A stretch of 64,000 bases of DNA from an uncultured Bacilli bacterium (GTDB lineage Bacteria; Bacillota_I; Bacilli_A; RF39; UBA660), in contig CAKOKR010000001.1 of NCBI GenBank assembly GCA_934095965.1, positions 44,980 through 108,979 on the forward strand. The letters are read 5' to 3'. Below the pieces are notes generated by a model that had not been told where the DNA came from, did no database searches, and saw only the letters and a program-made list of their open reading frames with translations. Made by a program: the position numbers and the translations under genes. Positions 1 to 8,506 of the stretch are shown here, piece by piece; positions within the stretch are counted from its first letter, which is position 1, and each line of letters starts with the position of its first letter.

Positions 1-1
1 T

Positions 2-160
2 AATTGTAGTGAAGAAGCAAGACAAAGAGCAAGCTCTAGCACTGGATCAGATTATATGTGTGAATGTAAAATGAGACAAAAACAAACAGGCGAAGAAGAC
101 GACACAAATAATTATTTTGGAACAGGTGACAATGTTTTTTATTGCCCATTTAAAGGATAG
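2..160 (+). CDS. C-terminal end of a Cys-containing protein (partial)
   Basis: The frame is open from the left edge to a TAG at 158-160 and gives about 52 residues. It contains a CEC pair and ends in YCPFKG. The next gene starts 10 bases later, so it probably belongs to the same pilus/secretion operon. The rest lies outside the window and no family can be named. The Cys pattern recalls the Cys-rich tails of the small proteins at 2161-2897, but that is only a loose resemblance. Confidence 0.6.
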   Translation, partial: NCSEEARQRASSSTGSDYMCECKMRQKQTGEEDDTNNYFGTGDNVFYCPFKG

Positions 161-170
161 GGGATGAATT

Positions 171-683
171 ATGAAAGAATCCATAAGTATGACAGCTATA
201 TTTCAAATAGTTATACTTTTTATTTTACTTTTTACAGCAATTATGGCACTAACAATAAATAATTCAAATGCCTTTGGTGTAAAAGATGAAATAGTAAATA
301 TACTTGAATTAAATGGTGGTAAGTATTTAGATGATTCTAATGAAAATTTAAATGAAGAAATTGTTGATTTACTTGCCAACACTTCATATAGAACAACTGG
401 AAAATGTCCAGAAGATGAAGGATATGTTGGTTTTGAAAGAAATGGAAGTAGAATAACATCAAATCAAGATGCTACGGTATGTATAAGAGAAGTAAGAGCA
501 ACTGAAGGAGTAGATAGTTACTTAACAGGTGGGGATGTACTTGGTAATACCGTTGCAACTGATGACTTTGTACTAGGAAACTATTATGAAGTAATAGTAT
601 TTTTTCAAATGGATTTACCAATTATAAGACAAATATATAATTTCCAATCAAAAGCTCAAACTAAGGTAATATACCAAGATTAA
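171..683 (+). CDS. Single-pass pseudopilin-like (TadE-type) membrane protein
   Basis: This 170-residue protein has a short hydrophilic N-terminus and one hydrophobic helix (about residues 9-29), followed by an extracellular part with two Cys (CPEDEGY and VCIREV) that could form a disulfide. This is the architecture of TadE/TadF-like minor pilins, and a TadZ-like gene lies two genes downstream. The start is set by GGGGATG about 5 bases before the ATG. The next gene (693) has the same layout, including a second-half SKCPE/GKCPE segment and a PII-x-Q/PIIGE stretch near the end, so the two look like diverged paralogues. The pilin role is inferred from architecture and neighbours. Confidence 0.55.
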   Translation: MKESISMTAIFQIVILFILLFTAIMALTINNSNAFGVKDEIVNILELNGGKYLDDSNENLNEEIVDLLANTSYRTTGKCPEDEGYVGFERNGSRITSNQDATVCIREVRATEGVDSYLTGGDVLGNTVATDDFVLGNYYEVIVFFQMDLPIIRQIYNFQSKAQTKVIYQD

Positions 684-692
684 GGAGAAAAC

Positions 693-1145
693 ATGAAAAC
701 AGTAAGTGAATCTACATGGTCATTTCAATTAATAATATTTTTTATTCTAATTTTTGCATGTTTCTTAACTTTAATTCTTAGTTATTCAAAAGCATATACC
801 ATTAAAAATAGGATGCTAACAATCATTGAAAAATATGAAGGAGTAACAGATGAGTCTGCAAAAATAATTAATAGTTTTGCAAAGCAAAAAAGTTATAAAA
901 CAACAAGTAAATGTCCGGAAGGATGGTATGGTGCAACAGACTTAGAAGGTGATATTGAATTATCTGATGGAAGTGCAAAATACTATTATTGTTTTAATGA
1001 ACTTCGTGCTAAAACAGGTAAAATATATTATGAAGTACAAGTATTTTATCGTTTTAATTTGCCAATTATTGGTGAAGTAGGTATGTATAGAATAAAGGGG
1101 CAAACAAAGACTTTTGTAGGGTCTTTAGATAGAAAATATAATTAG
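693..1145 (+). CDS. Single-pass pseudopilin-like membrane protein, paralogue of the preceding gene
   Basis: A 150-residue protein with one N-terminal helix (about residues 10-30), then a soluble domain with KCPEGWYG and a later Cys (YYCFNE). It starts 9 bases after the previous stop with AAGGAG in front. It shares the TTxKCPE block, an ELRAKTG/EVRATEG block and a conserved FNLPII/MDLPII stretch with the protein at 171, which supports tandem duplication. It is probably a minor pilin or assembly factor of a Tad-like machine. Confidence 0.55.
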   Translation: MKTVSESTWSFQLIIFFILIFACFLTLILSYSKAYTIKNRMLTIIEKYEGVTDESAKIINSFAKQKSYKTTSKCPEGWYGATDLEGDIELSDGSAKYYYCFNELRAKTGKIYYEVQVFYRFNLPIIGEVGMYRIKGQTKTFVGSLDRKYN

Positions 1146-1159
1146 AAAGGAAATAAATT

Positions 1160-2149
1160 ATGAATGTAATAATTTCAAATAAATATCAATCATTATTAGC
1201 AAGCTTAAATATTGATGTAATTAAAAGTATAAACGGAGAATTTAGTGTTGATGAATTAATTCAACAATTTCAAAGTTTCTATTATAATAAAATGATTATA
1301 GATATAACTGCTATAAAAGGATATGAAGATATAAATGTAATGCAAAATTTATCAGTTAATTTTGATATGTCTAAAGTAATTATTTTATTAGATGATTCAG
1401 AAAAAGTTAATTCACCAATGTATATTTCTCAACTTATATCAATGGGTATATATAACTTTACTAATGATGTTAATACTGTAAAGTATTTAATTGATAATCC
1501 AAATCAATATAAAGATGTAGCAAACTACCATAATATAAGTGGTTTTAAGAAACCTGCATTAAATGAAAGAGCAATTGATAATACTAAAGGTAAAATTGGT
1601 CAAAAGGTAATAGGTTTTAAAAATGTAACAGACCATGCCGGAGCAACAACATTAGTATATTTACTTAAATTACATTTAGAAAAAAGCTATAAAGTTAAAG
1701 CGGTTGAAGTTGATAAAAATGATTTTGTTTATTTTAATGATTCATCTCTAGAAAGCATATCAAGTATCAGTTTTAATGATTTTGTATCTCAAAATGCTAA
1801 TTATGATGTAATTTTAGTGGATATTAACGATGCAGATATTGAAGATTACTGCCAAGATATGGTATACTTAATTGAACCGGGATTAATTAAATTAAATAAA
1901 TTAATACGGAAAGATAATAGTATATTTGAAAAGTTAAGAAATGATAAGATAGTTCTTAACAGAAGTGTATTAAATGAAAAAGATGTAATTGACTTTGAAA
2001 AAGAAAGTGGTAGTAAAGTATTTTATAACTTACCATGCTTAGATGATAAACTTGATGATCAAAGAGTATTAAATGAATTTTTAACAGCTCTAGGATTCAG
2101 TAGAGTGGAAGGAAGTCATTCATCAGGTATATTTAGTATATTTAGATAG
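1160..2149 (+). CDS. TadZ/CpaE-like pilus localisation protein with degenerate P-loop
   Basis: The 329-residue protein has an N-terminal receiver-like half (about 1-130) and a C-terminal MinD/ParA-like half. The usual deviant Walker A KGGVGATT is replaced by FKNVTDHAGATTLVYLL (about residues 153-169): the ATT survives but the glycine-rich lysine signature is lost. A Walker B-like VILVDIND follows (about residue 217). TadZ/CpaE proteins place Tad pilus machinery at the pole and some are pseudo-ATPases, so this fits a degenerate TadZ. It follows the two pseudopilin-like genes by 14 bases with AAAGGA in front. Confidence 0.6.
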   Translation: MNVIISNKYQSLLASLNIDVIKSINGEFSVDELIQQFQSFYYNKMIIDITAIKGYEDINVMQNLSVNFDMSKVIILLDDSEKVNSPMYISQLISMGIYNFTNDVNTVKYLIDNPNQYKDVANYHNISGFKKPALNERAIDNTKGKIGQKVIGFKNVTDHAGATTLVYLLKLHLEKSYKVKAVEVDKNDFVYFNDSSLESISSISFNDFVSQNANYDVILVDINDADIEDYCQDMVYLIEPGLIKLNKLIRKDNSIFEKLRNDKIVLNRSVLNEKDVIDFEKESGSKVFYNLPCLDDKLDDQRVLNEFLTALGFSRVEGSHSSGIFSIFR

Positions 2150-2160
2150 GGAGGTTTAAA

Positions 2161-2511
2161 ATGGAATTTTGTTACAAAAGTGCAACAATATGGCAAATAA
2201 TTGGTAAAGTAATATTTATAATAAAAATAGTAGTACCAATATTAATTATTGTTCTAGCATCAATTGACTTAGGTAAAGCAACAGTATCAAGTGATGATAA
2301 AGCTGTATCAAAAGCTGCTAAAACATTATTAAGAAGAATTGTAACTGGTATCATTATTTTCTTTATTCCATTATTAATTAAAGTATTATTTAATATGGTA
2401 GCAGGATTTAATGATGAATTAAAAAAAGATTATGAAAATTGTGTTGTTTGTTTAACAGATCCTTATAATGGTTGTGATACATCATATAAAGGTGAAATAT
2501 TTACAAAGTAA
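2161..2511 (+). CDS. Small two-helix membrane protein (TrbC/VirB2-like architecture)
   Basis: A 116-residue protein with two hydrophobic helices (about 16-36 and 60-80) joined by a charged loop SSDDKAVSKAAK, and a Cys-rich tail (CVVC, then NGC). The size and two-helix layout resemble TrbC/VirB2 pilins of type IV systems, but no signature proves this. The next gene is a clear paralogue with the same loop. The ribosome site is GGGAGG, 6 bases from the ATG. A job in the upstream pilus/secretion machine is likely from synteny. Confidence 0.5.
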   Translation: MEFCYKSATIWQIIGKVIFIIKIVVPILIIVLASIDLGKATVSSDDKAVSKAAKTLLRRIVTGIIIFFIPLLIKVLFNMVAGFNDELKKDYENCVVCLTDPYNGCDTSYKGEIFTK

Positions 2512-2582
2512 ATATCATAAAAGATTGACTTTACAGCTATTTTAGGGTAAAATAAATGTATACAAAGGGAGGAGTGTTATTT

Positions 2583-2897
2583 ATGACTTTTTGTACTGAT
2601 GCACGTGATATTTTCTATACTATAGGAATGTTTCTACTAGTATTTAAAATTGTGATTCCTATTTTATTAATTATATTTGGTATGGTTGATTTAGGAAAAG
2701 CAGTTATTGCCAGTGATGATAAAGCTGTATCAAAAGCAGCAAAATCACTATTAAATCGTGTTATTGCTGGTATATGTATCTTCTTCGTTCCACTAATCGT
2801 AAGTATTGTATTTAAGATGGTAGGTTCATTTGGAGAAGTTAAAGATCAATTTGATGTTTGTGCTAACTGTATTGCTAGTCCAACAACAAAATGTTAG
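2583..2897 (+). CDS. Small two-helix membrane protein, paralogue of the 2161 gene
   Basis: The preferred start is the ATG at 2583, because the strong GGGAGGAG lies just before it; an upstream in-frame ATG at 2556 would put that site inside the gene. The 104-residue product keeps the paired helices, the loop ASDDKAVSKAAK, and a Cys-rich end (CANC and a terminal KC). It is strikingly similar to the protein at 2161, particularly across the loop and second helix. Two copies side by side could be major and minor subunits of one structure. A terminator follows at 2915. Confidence 0.5.
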   Translation: MTFCTDARDIFYTIGMFLLVFKIVIPILLIIFGMVDLGKAVIASDDKAVSKAAKSLLNRVIAGICIFFVPLIVSIVFKMVGSFGEVKDQFDVCANCIASPTTKC

Positions 2898-2914
2898 TTA
2901 ATTAAAGAATATTG

Positions 2915-2945
2915 AGATAGTTAAAAATAGACTATCTTTTATTTT
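2915..2945 (+). terminator. Rho-independent terminator of the pilus-like operon
   Basis: AGATAGT (2915-2921) pairs with ACTATCT (2931-2937) and is followed by a T-rich run to 2945. It lies 18 bases after the last stop codon of the operon. Confidence 0.7.
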
Positions 2946-2960
2946 GCATCAAAATAAAAA

Positions 2961-3066
2961 AGATCCATTAGATATTTCTAATGGTCTTTAGCAGTACAAT
3001 GACATCTCATATGACATAATATACATTCTGGTATATATATTATGCATGAAAGGAGCAAGATGTCAT
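2961..3066. repeat. Cluster of inverted repeats between two surface-structure loci
   Basis: Two structures sit in this gene-free stretch. AGATCCATTAG (2961-2971) pairs with CTAATGGTCT (2979-2988) with one bulged base. ATGACATCT (2999-3007) pairs perfectly with AGATGTCAT (3058-3066), enclosing a second partial pairing of CATAATATAC with GTATATATATTATG. The second arm also carries AAAGGAG in front of an ATG at 3060 with a 9-codon frame. The role is unknown. Confidence 0.45.
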
Positions 3067-3103
3067 CAATTAAATATTACCATAATTAATAAAAAAATAC
3101 AAT

Positions 3104-3135
3104 AAAAAAAGATAGATTAGTTACAAATCTATCTT
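3104..3135 (-). terminator. Terminator of the minus-strand surface protein gene
   Basis: Read on the minus strand, AAGATAGATT and AATCTATCTT form a 10-bp stem (3109-3118 with 3126-3135), followed by seven T (plus-strand A run 3104-3110). It is 18 bases beyond the stop of the gene ending at 3153. Confidence 0.75.
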
Positions 3136-3152
3136 GAATTTAAGTTTAATAA

Positions 3153-4610
3153 TTAAGCATTTCTATCTTCATAGATACCTGTATATTCCCAACCAGCTAA
3201 TGAAGTTTCTTTGCTCCATGTATATATAGGAGTTCTATGTATCCATTTAACTTCCACTTTTTTATCTGATTTAGTGTATCCAGGATATTTACTAGCATTT
3301 GCTTCAGTATCTCTTACACATGTATTCTTATCAGTATAAGTTACATTGAATTTTAATGGAACAAAGTAAACAGAACCTTTTTCACTTGAATATGGAACAA
3401 CACCATTACCATTATAGAAATTAATAGTAACTCTAGTTCTATAAGTACCACCAGAAAGGTAAGCATCTTGAACTATGAACCCAAAATTATTTCTAGTTAA
3501 TGCTGAAGCTCTAAATACTGTAGCATTTTTAGGAACAATATCCCATTTAAAGTCATTACCAGTTTGATATACATTATATTTATTATCAAGGTATGCTTGG
3601 TAATCAGTTAAATTATTGCTGAAGTACGAAATACTGTTTCTTACGATAGACAAATCATTAACGTTATCAGGAATATTTAACATTTGTAATTCGTAATTGT
3701 ATGAAGTACTCTTTGATGAAGAACCAACCCAACTAGTTGAGTAAATAGTTTTAGTATCTACTTTACAATAGTTATAAGTAACTGTTTCAGTAGATTTGTT
3801 TTCAGCATCTTTTTCATAAGAATATCCATCTGACCATTCACTCCATTTTCTATACTTATAATATCTTACTTTAGATGGAGTAGGTGTTGGATCTGGTGTT
3901 GGTGTAGGTTTAGTATCACTTCCACAATCGAAACAACAACTTCCACAACTTACATTAACAGTTACAGTAGTTTTAACAGTTACAGTAGTTGTACTCTTTG
4001 TAGTAGTACTAGAACTAGAACTATTAGATGAACTAGTACTTGTTGAACTAGAACCAGTATTTCCTTTAGTAGTAGTCTTGTTATTATCTACTTTACCATT
4101 ATTATTTGTTGTAGTATCAATTACAACATCTGAGTTAGTTGCATTGTCTTTACAAGTATCACTACTTGAGCATGTATCAGCACTTTCAATAGTAGTAACT
4201 ATAAAGTCTGATTGTTTTCCACAAGTTAAACTAACCTTTAAAGCATAATTACCATCAGCAGTTTTAGTAGCTTGAACATAACTTGAATTAGTATCACAAA
4301 CTTTACCATCGTTAGTAAAATCAATTAATAACTTTTGGTTAATCATTTGAGCTAAAGTAAGCTTTTCAGTACCTCCAACTTTTTCAGGTAATTTAGATTT
4401 AGTGAAATATTCAAATGCAGCAGTTTTCATAGTGCCGATATTTGTAATATAATCACTATTTGAGCTAGCTAATGTATTATTACTTGAACTTTTACCAGTA
4501 ACTTTAGTAAAAATCAATCCAGCAAGGAATACAATAACTGCAAGAATCACTAATTTAATAAGAAGTGATCCCCAATTTAAACTTAAATTTTTATTTCCTT
4601 CTTCGTACAT
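3153..4610 (-). CDS. Membrane-anchored surface protein with Ser/Thr-rich linker
   Basis: The 485-residue protein has a short cytosolic N-terminus, one transmembrane helix (about 16-36), then a pilin-like globular segment (about 50-145) with LPEKVGG, KVCDTNSSYV and SLTCGK. A low-complexity Ser/Thr/Asn linker follows (about 165-215), then a Cys cluster (CGSCCFDC), a Pro-Thr repeat and a C-terminal domain with paired Cys. This is a typical low-GC Gram-positive surface protein; no enzyme motif is visible. It has no sorting signal, so it is held by the N-terminal helix. It runs opposite to the neighbouring pilus-like operon and has its own promoter and terminator. Confidence 0.6.
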   Translation of the reverse strand: MYEEGNKNLSLNWGSLLIKLVILAVIVFLAGLIFTKVTGKSSSNNTLASSNSDYITNIGTMKTAAFEYFTKSKLPEKVGGTEKLTLAQMINQKLLIDFTNDGKVCDTNSSYVQATKTADGNYALKVSLTCGKQSDFIVTTIESADTCSSSDTCKDNATNSDVVIDTTTNNNGKVDNNKTTTKGNTGSSSTSTSSSNSSSSSTTTKSTTTVTVKTTVTVNVSCGSCCFDCGSDTKPTPTPDPTPTPSKVRYYKYRKWSEWSDGYSYEKDAENKSTETVTYNYCKVDTKTIYSTSWVGSSSKSTSYNYELQMLNIPDNVNDLSIVRNSISYFSNNLTDYQAYLDNKYNVYQTGNDFKWDIVPKNATVFRASALTRNNFGFIVQDAYLSGGTYRTRVTINFYNGNGVVPYSSEKGSVYFVPLKFNVTYTDKNTCVRDTEANASKYPGYTKSDKKVEVKWIHRTPIYTWSKETSLAGWEYTGIYEDRNA

Positions 4611-4659
4611 AATTCGTACCCCCTTCGTAATGGAAAAATTATCCCTTTAAGTGCCTCAT

Positions 4660-4688
4660 ATTCTACCACAAATATATGATTTTGTCAA
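4660..4688 (-). promoter_or_regulatory. Sigma-A promoter of the surface protein gene
   Basis: On the minus strand, TTGACA (4683-4688) and TAGAAT (4660-4665) are 17 bases apart, and TGTGG directly before the -10 gives an extended element. The gene starts about 50 bases downstream. Confidence 0.65.
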
Positions 4689-4764
4689 ATATAATATTGC
4701 ACATTTACGTAAAGGACAAAAATTGGAAACAATAATTAAATTTTTAAAAAATACAAAAGAATAT

Positions 4765-4793
4765 TTGACACAAATGCATGTTTGTGATATAGT
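4765..4793 (+). promoter_or_regulatory. Sigma-A promoter of uvrA
   Basis: TTGACA (4765-4770) and TATAGT (4788-4793) have the ideal 17-base spacing, about 50 bases before the uvrA start. Confidence 0.75.
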
Positions 4794-4846
4794 ATTCGTG
4801 TATCGAAAAAAGATTTTGTGTCAAAATAAAAAAAGAGGTGTTAGAA

Positions 4847-7657
4847 ATGGCAAATACAGATAAAATAATAATTAAAGGTGCAAGAGAAAATAACCTTAAA
4901 AATGTTGATATTGAAATACCTAAAAATAAGCTAGTTGTTATGACTGGTGTTTCAGGTAGTGGAAAAAGTAGTTTAGCATTTGATACAATTTATGCAGAAG
5001 GACAAAGAAGATATGTTGAAAGCTTGTCAGCCTATGCAAGACAATTTATTGGTGTAAATGATAAACCTGATGTTGATTCAATCGAAGGATTAAGTCCATC
5101 AATATCTATAGATCAAAAATCAACTAATAAAAATCCTCGTTCAACAGTTGGGACAATAACAGAAATATATGATTATTTGAGACTACTATTTGCAAGAATA
5201 GGTCATCCTTATTGTCCAAATCATCATATACCTATAAAATCACAAAGTATAGAAGAAATGACTAACAAAGTTATGGAATATAAGGGCAAAAATGTAACAA
5301 TTTTGGCTCCGGTTGTGCATGGAGAAAAAGGAACTCATAAAGATTTATTTGATGAACTAAGAAAAGAAGGATATTCTAAGGTTAGAGTAAATGGAAAAAA
5401 TATGAGTCTAAATGAAGAAATAACTTTAGAAAAAAATATTAAAGATAATATAGATATAATAATGGACAAAATAACCGTTGATGATGAAGAATATGGAAGA
5501 ATATTTGAAGCAATCGAAGCAAGTACCAAAAAAGCAGATGGTAAAGTTGTTTTACTTGTAGATGATGAAGAAATTTTTATGAGTGAAAAGTATGCATGTA
5601 AGATATGTAATTATTCAATACCTGAACTAGAACCAAGACTATTTTCATTTAACGCACCATATGGAGCATGTGAAGAATGTAAAGGGTTAGGTACAAAACT
5701 ACATATAAGTAAAGAATTATTAATACCAAACCCAGATAAATCAATTATTGAAGGAGCAATAACTGCTTTAAGCATGGATTCAAATACATATTTTACTCAA
5801 ATTGAAGCTGTTTGCAATAGATATGGCATTAACATGTATGAACCAGTAAAAAATATACCAGAAGAAAAATTTAACTACATATTATATGGAACAAATGAAA
5901 TATTAGAATACAATTACGTATCTAAAAATGGAAGTACAAGACATACATCAGGTCCATATGAAGGAGTAATACCTGCCTTAGAAAGACGATATGTTGAAAC
6001 TAAAAGTGGATGGATAAGAGATTGGTTGCAAGGATACATGGTAGAAACAGAATGTCCTGTATGTAAAGGTAAAAGATTACAAAAATCAGTATTATCTATA
6101 TATATTAATGATAAGAATATTTTTGATATGACCGATATGTCAATCGGAGATTTATTAGACTTTGTTAAAAAAATTAACTTAACAAATGAAGAAAAAGAAA
6201 TAAGTAGTTTAATACTAAAAGAAATTATATCAAGATTAGAGTTTTTAAATAATGTTGGTTTATCATATTTAACTTTAACTCGTAGTGCTGGAACACTATC
6301 AGGTGGAGAAGCCCAACGTATAAGGTTAGCAACTCAAATTGGATCTAAATTATCCGGAGTATTATATGTTTTAGATGAACCAAGTATTGGACTTCACCAA
6401 AAAGATAATGAAAGACTTATTAATTCTTTAAAAGAAATGCGTGATTTAGGAAACTCACTAATAGTAGTAGAACATGATACTGATACAATGCTTGCAGCAG
6501 ACTTTCTAGTTGATGTTGGTCCAGGTGCTGGTGAATACGGTGGACAAATAATGGCTGCAGGAACACCTGAAGAAGTAATGAAAAATCCAAATAGTTTAAC
6601 TGGAAAATATTTAAGTGGAGAACTTCAAATTGAAGTACCAAAAGTAAGAAGAAAAGGAAATGGTAAAAAAATCAGCATCAAAGGTGCTAAAGAAAATAAT
6701 TTAAAAAATGTAAATGTTGATATACCATTAAATAAATTAGTAGTTGTAACAGGTGTATCAGGTTCAGGTAAATCTTCTCTTATAAATGAGGTATTATATA
6801 AAAAAATAGCTAATGAATTATATCGAAGCAAAGTAGTACCAGGTAAATGCAAGGAAATTATAGGTCTTGAAAATATTGATAAAGTTATTCAAATAACTCA
6901 AGATGCAATTGGTAGAACTCCAAGAAGTAATCCCGCAACATATGTCGGAGTATTTGATGATATTCGTGATTTATTTGCAGAAACTAAAGAAGCAAAGATG
7001 CGTGGTTATGACAAAGGTCGTTTTTCATTCAATGTTAAAGGTGGAAGATGTGAAAATTGTTGGGGTGATGGAGTTAAGAAAATTGAAATGCATTTCTTAG
7101 CAGATGTATATGTTCCATGTGATGTATGTAAAGGAAGAAGATACAATAGAGAAACTCTAGAAATAAAATATAAAGGCAAAAACATTAGTGAAGTCTTAGA
7201 TATGAGAGTTAGTGAAGCTTTAGAATTTTTTCAAAATGTACCTAAGATATATAATAAATTAAAGGTTATGATGGATGTAGGTCTTTCATACATTAAATTA
7301 GGTCAATCAGCACCGACATTATCAGGTGGAGAAGCTGGACGTGTAAAACTTGCAAAAGAATTACAAAAGAAAGCAACAGGTAAATCATTATTTATATTAG
7401 ATGAACCAACAACGGGTCTTCATTCAGATGATATTAAAAAATTATTAGTAATACTAAATCGTATTGTTGATAATGGTGATACTGTTATCGTTATTGAACA
7501 CAATCTAGATGTTATAAAGGTAGCAGATTATATAATTGACTTAGGTCCAGATGGAGGAAAAAATGGTGGAAAAGTAATTGCTTTAGGTACACCTGAAGAA
7601 GTTGCAAAAAATAAAAAATCTTATACTGGAGAATTCTTGGCAAAAATACTAAAATAA
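4847..7657 (+). CDS. uvrA: Excinuclease ABC subunit A (UvrA)
   Basis: UvrA is the damage-sensing ATPase of nucleotide excision repair and loads UvrB on DNA. The 936 residues hold two ABC modules: Walker A GVSGSGKSS near residue 34 and again near 635, signatures LSGGEAQR and LSGGEAGR, and LDEPS/LDEPT Walker B motifs. The zinc modules are visible as CKICNY...CEEC and CENCWGDG...CDVC. The length is that of the family. The start is the ATG at 4847 behind AGAGGTG rather than the in-frame GTG at 4838, which is part of that ribosome site. The second signature has G where most UvrA proteins have Q, and CENCW replaces the usual CxxCxG; both look tolerable. Confidence 0.97.
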   Translation: MANTDKIIIKGARENNLKNVDIEIPKNKLVVMTGVSGSGKSSLAFDTIYAEGQRRYVESLSAYARQFIGVNDKPDVDSIEGLSPSISIDQKSTNKNPRSTVGTITEIYDYLRLLFARIGHPYCPNHHIPIKSQSIEEMTNKVMEYKGKNVTILAPVVHGEKGTHKDLFDELRKEGYSKVRVNGKNMSLNEEITLEKNIKDNIDIIMDKITVDDEEYGRIFEAIEASTKKADGKVVLLVDDEEIFMSEKYACKICNYSIPELEPRLFSFNAPYGACEECKGLGTKLHISKELLIPNPDKSIIEGAITALSMDSNTYFTQIEAVCNRYGINMYEPVKNIPEEKFNYILYGTNEILEYNYVSKNGSTRHTSGPYEGVIPALERRYVETKSGWIRDWLQGYMVETECPVCKGKRLQKSVLSIYINDKNIFDMTDMSIGDLLDFVKKINLTNEEKEISSLILKEIISRLEFLNNVGLSYLTLTRSAGTLSGGEAQRIRLATQIGSKLSGVLYVLDEPSIGLHQKDNERLINSLKEMRDLGNSLIVVEHDTDTMLAADFLVDVGPGAGEYGGQIMAAGTPEEVMKNPNSLTGKYLSGELQIEVPKVRRKGNGKKISIKGAKENNLKNVNVDIPLNKLVVVTGVSGSGKSSLINEVLYKKIANELYRSKVVPGKCKEIIGLENIDKVIQITQDAIGRTPRSNPATYVGVFDDIRDLFAETKEAKMRGYDKGRFSFNVKGGRCENCWGDGVKKIEMHFLADVYVPCDVCKGRRYNRETLEIKYKGKNISEVLDMRVSEALEFFQNVPKIYNKLKVMMDVGLSYIKLGQSAPTLSGGEAGRVKLAKELQKKATGKSLFILDEPTTGLHSDDIKKLLVILNRIVDNGDTVIVIEHNLDVIKVADYIIDLGPDGGKNGGKVIALGTPEEVAKNKKSYTGEFLAKILK

Positions 7658-7684
7658 TGTTATAATATTTGTGGAGAGTGAAAC

Positions 7685-8494
7685 ATGAATAGATATATTT
7701 TTACAATAGGTAATTTTAAAGTTGAGTGGTACTCAGTACTTATCATTATCGGGGTTATGATTGGTTTAACAATGGTTATGAAAGAAGCAAAAAGGTATAA
7801 ATATCCAACAGAATTTGTTTTTAACATGTGTTTCTGGGCAATAATTGCAGGAATCATCGGAGCAAGAATATATTACGTATTATTTAATTTAAATTTATAT
7901 GATAATTTCTGGGATGTATTTAAAATCTGGGAAGGTGGTCTTGCAATTCATGGTGGATTAATTGCTGGATTAATTGTAATAATTTTATATTGTAAAAAAT
8001 ATAATGCTAGAGCCATAAGATTTATAGATTTTTTAGTTCCAGCATTATTACTTGCTCAAGCAATAGGTAGATGGGGTAATTTCTTTAATAGTGAAGCACA
8101 TGGAGCAGCGACTACTCTTGAACATTTACAAAGTTTACATATTCCAGATTTTATCATTCAAGGAATGAATATCGGAGGAATATATTATACACCGACATTC
8201 CTATATGAATCTCTATGGTGCATACTTGGATTTATAATTATCTTAATAGCACGTCGTTTGAAATATACTAAAGTCGGTCAACCATTTGCATTATATTTAA
8301 TGTGGTATGGACTAGGTAGGTTCATAATTGAAAGTATGAGAACAGATTCATTAATGCTTGGAGGATTTAAAATAGCTCAAATAATTTCTGTATTAATGAT
8401 AGTAGTTGGGTTAATAATAATAATGATAACTGGAAGAAAAGGAAAATTTGAAGATTTATATAATCAAGATGAAAATGAAGTAATAAGATTTTAA
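7685..8494 (+). CDS. lgt: Prolipoprotein diacylglyceryl transferase (Lgt)
   Basis: Lgt is an integral membrane enzyme that moves diacylglycerol from phosphatidylglycerol to the lipobox Cys of prolipoproteins. The 269-residue protein is polytopic and carries the family signature GRWGNFFNSEAHG (about residues 121-133), the HGG loop (about residue 97), and a conserved YGLGRFIIE helix. It begins 27 bases after uvrA with GGAGAG, and trxB follows 12 bases later, so lgt-trxB is probably one transcript, possibly continuing from uvrA. The lgt-trxB order is common in Firmicutes. Confidence 0.96.
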   Translation: MNRYIFTIGNFKVEWYSVLIIIGVMIGLTMVMKEAKRYKYPTEFVFNMCFWAIIAGIIGARIYYVLFNLNLYDNFWDVFKIWEGGLAIHGGLIAGLIVIILYCKKYNARAIRFIDFLVPALLLAQAIGRWGNFFNSEAHGAATTLEHLQSLHIPDFIIQGMNIGGIYYTPTFLYESLWCILGFIIILIARRLKYTKVGQPFALYLMWYGLGRFIIESMRTDSLMLGGFKIAQIISVLMIVVGLIIIMITGRKGKFEDLYNQDENEVIRF

Positions 8495-8506
8495 TGGGGT
8501 GATGTT

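Noticed and set aside
4651..4863. 70-codon plus-strand frame overlapping the uvrA start
   Set aside because: It covers both promoters and lacks a ribosome site; its codons are non-coding DNA.
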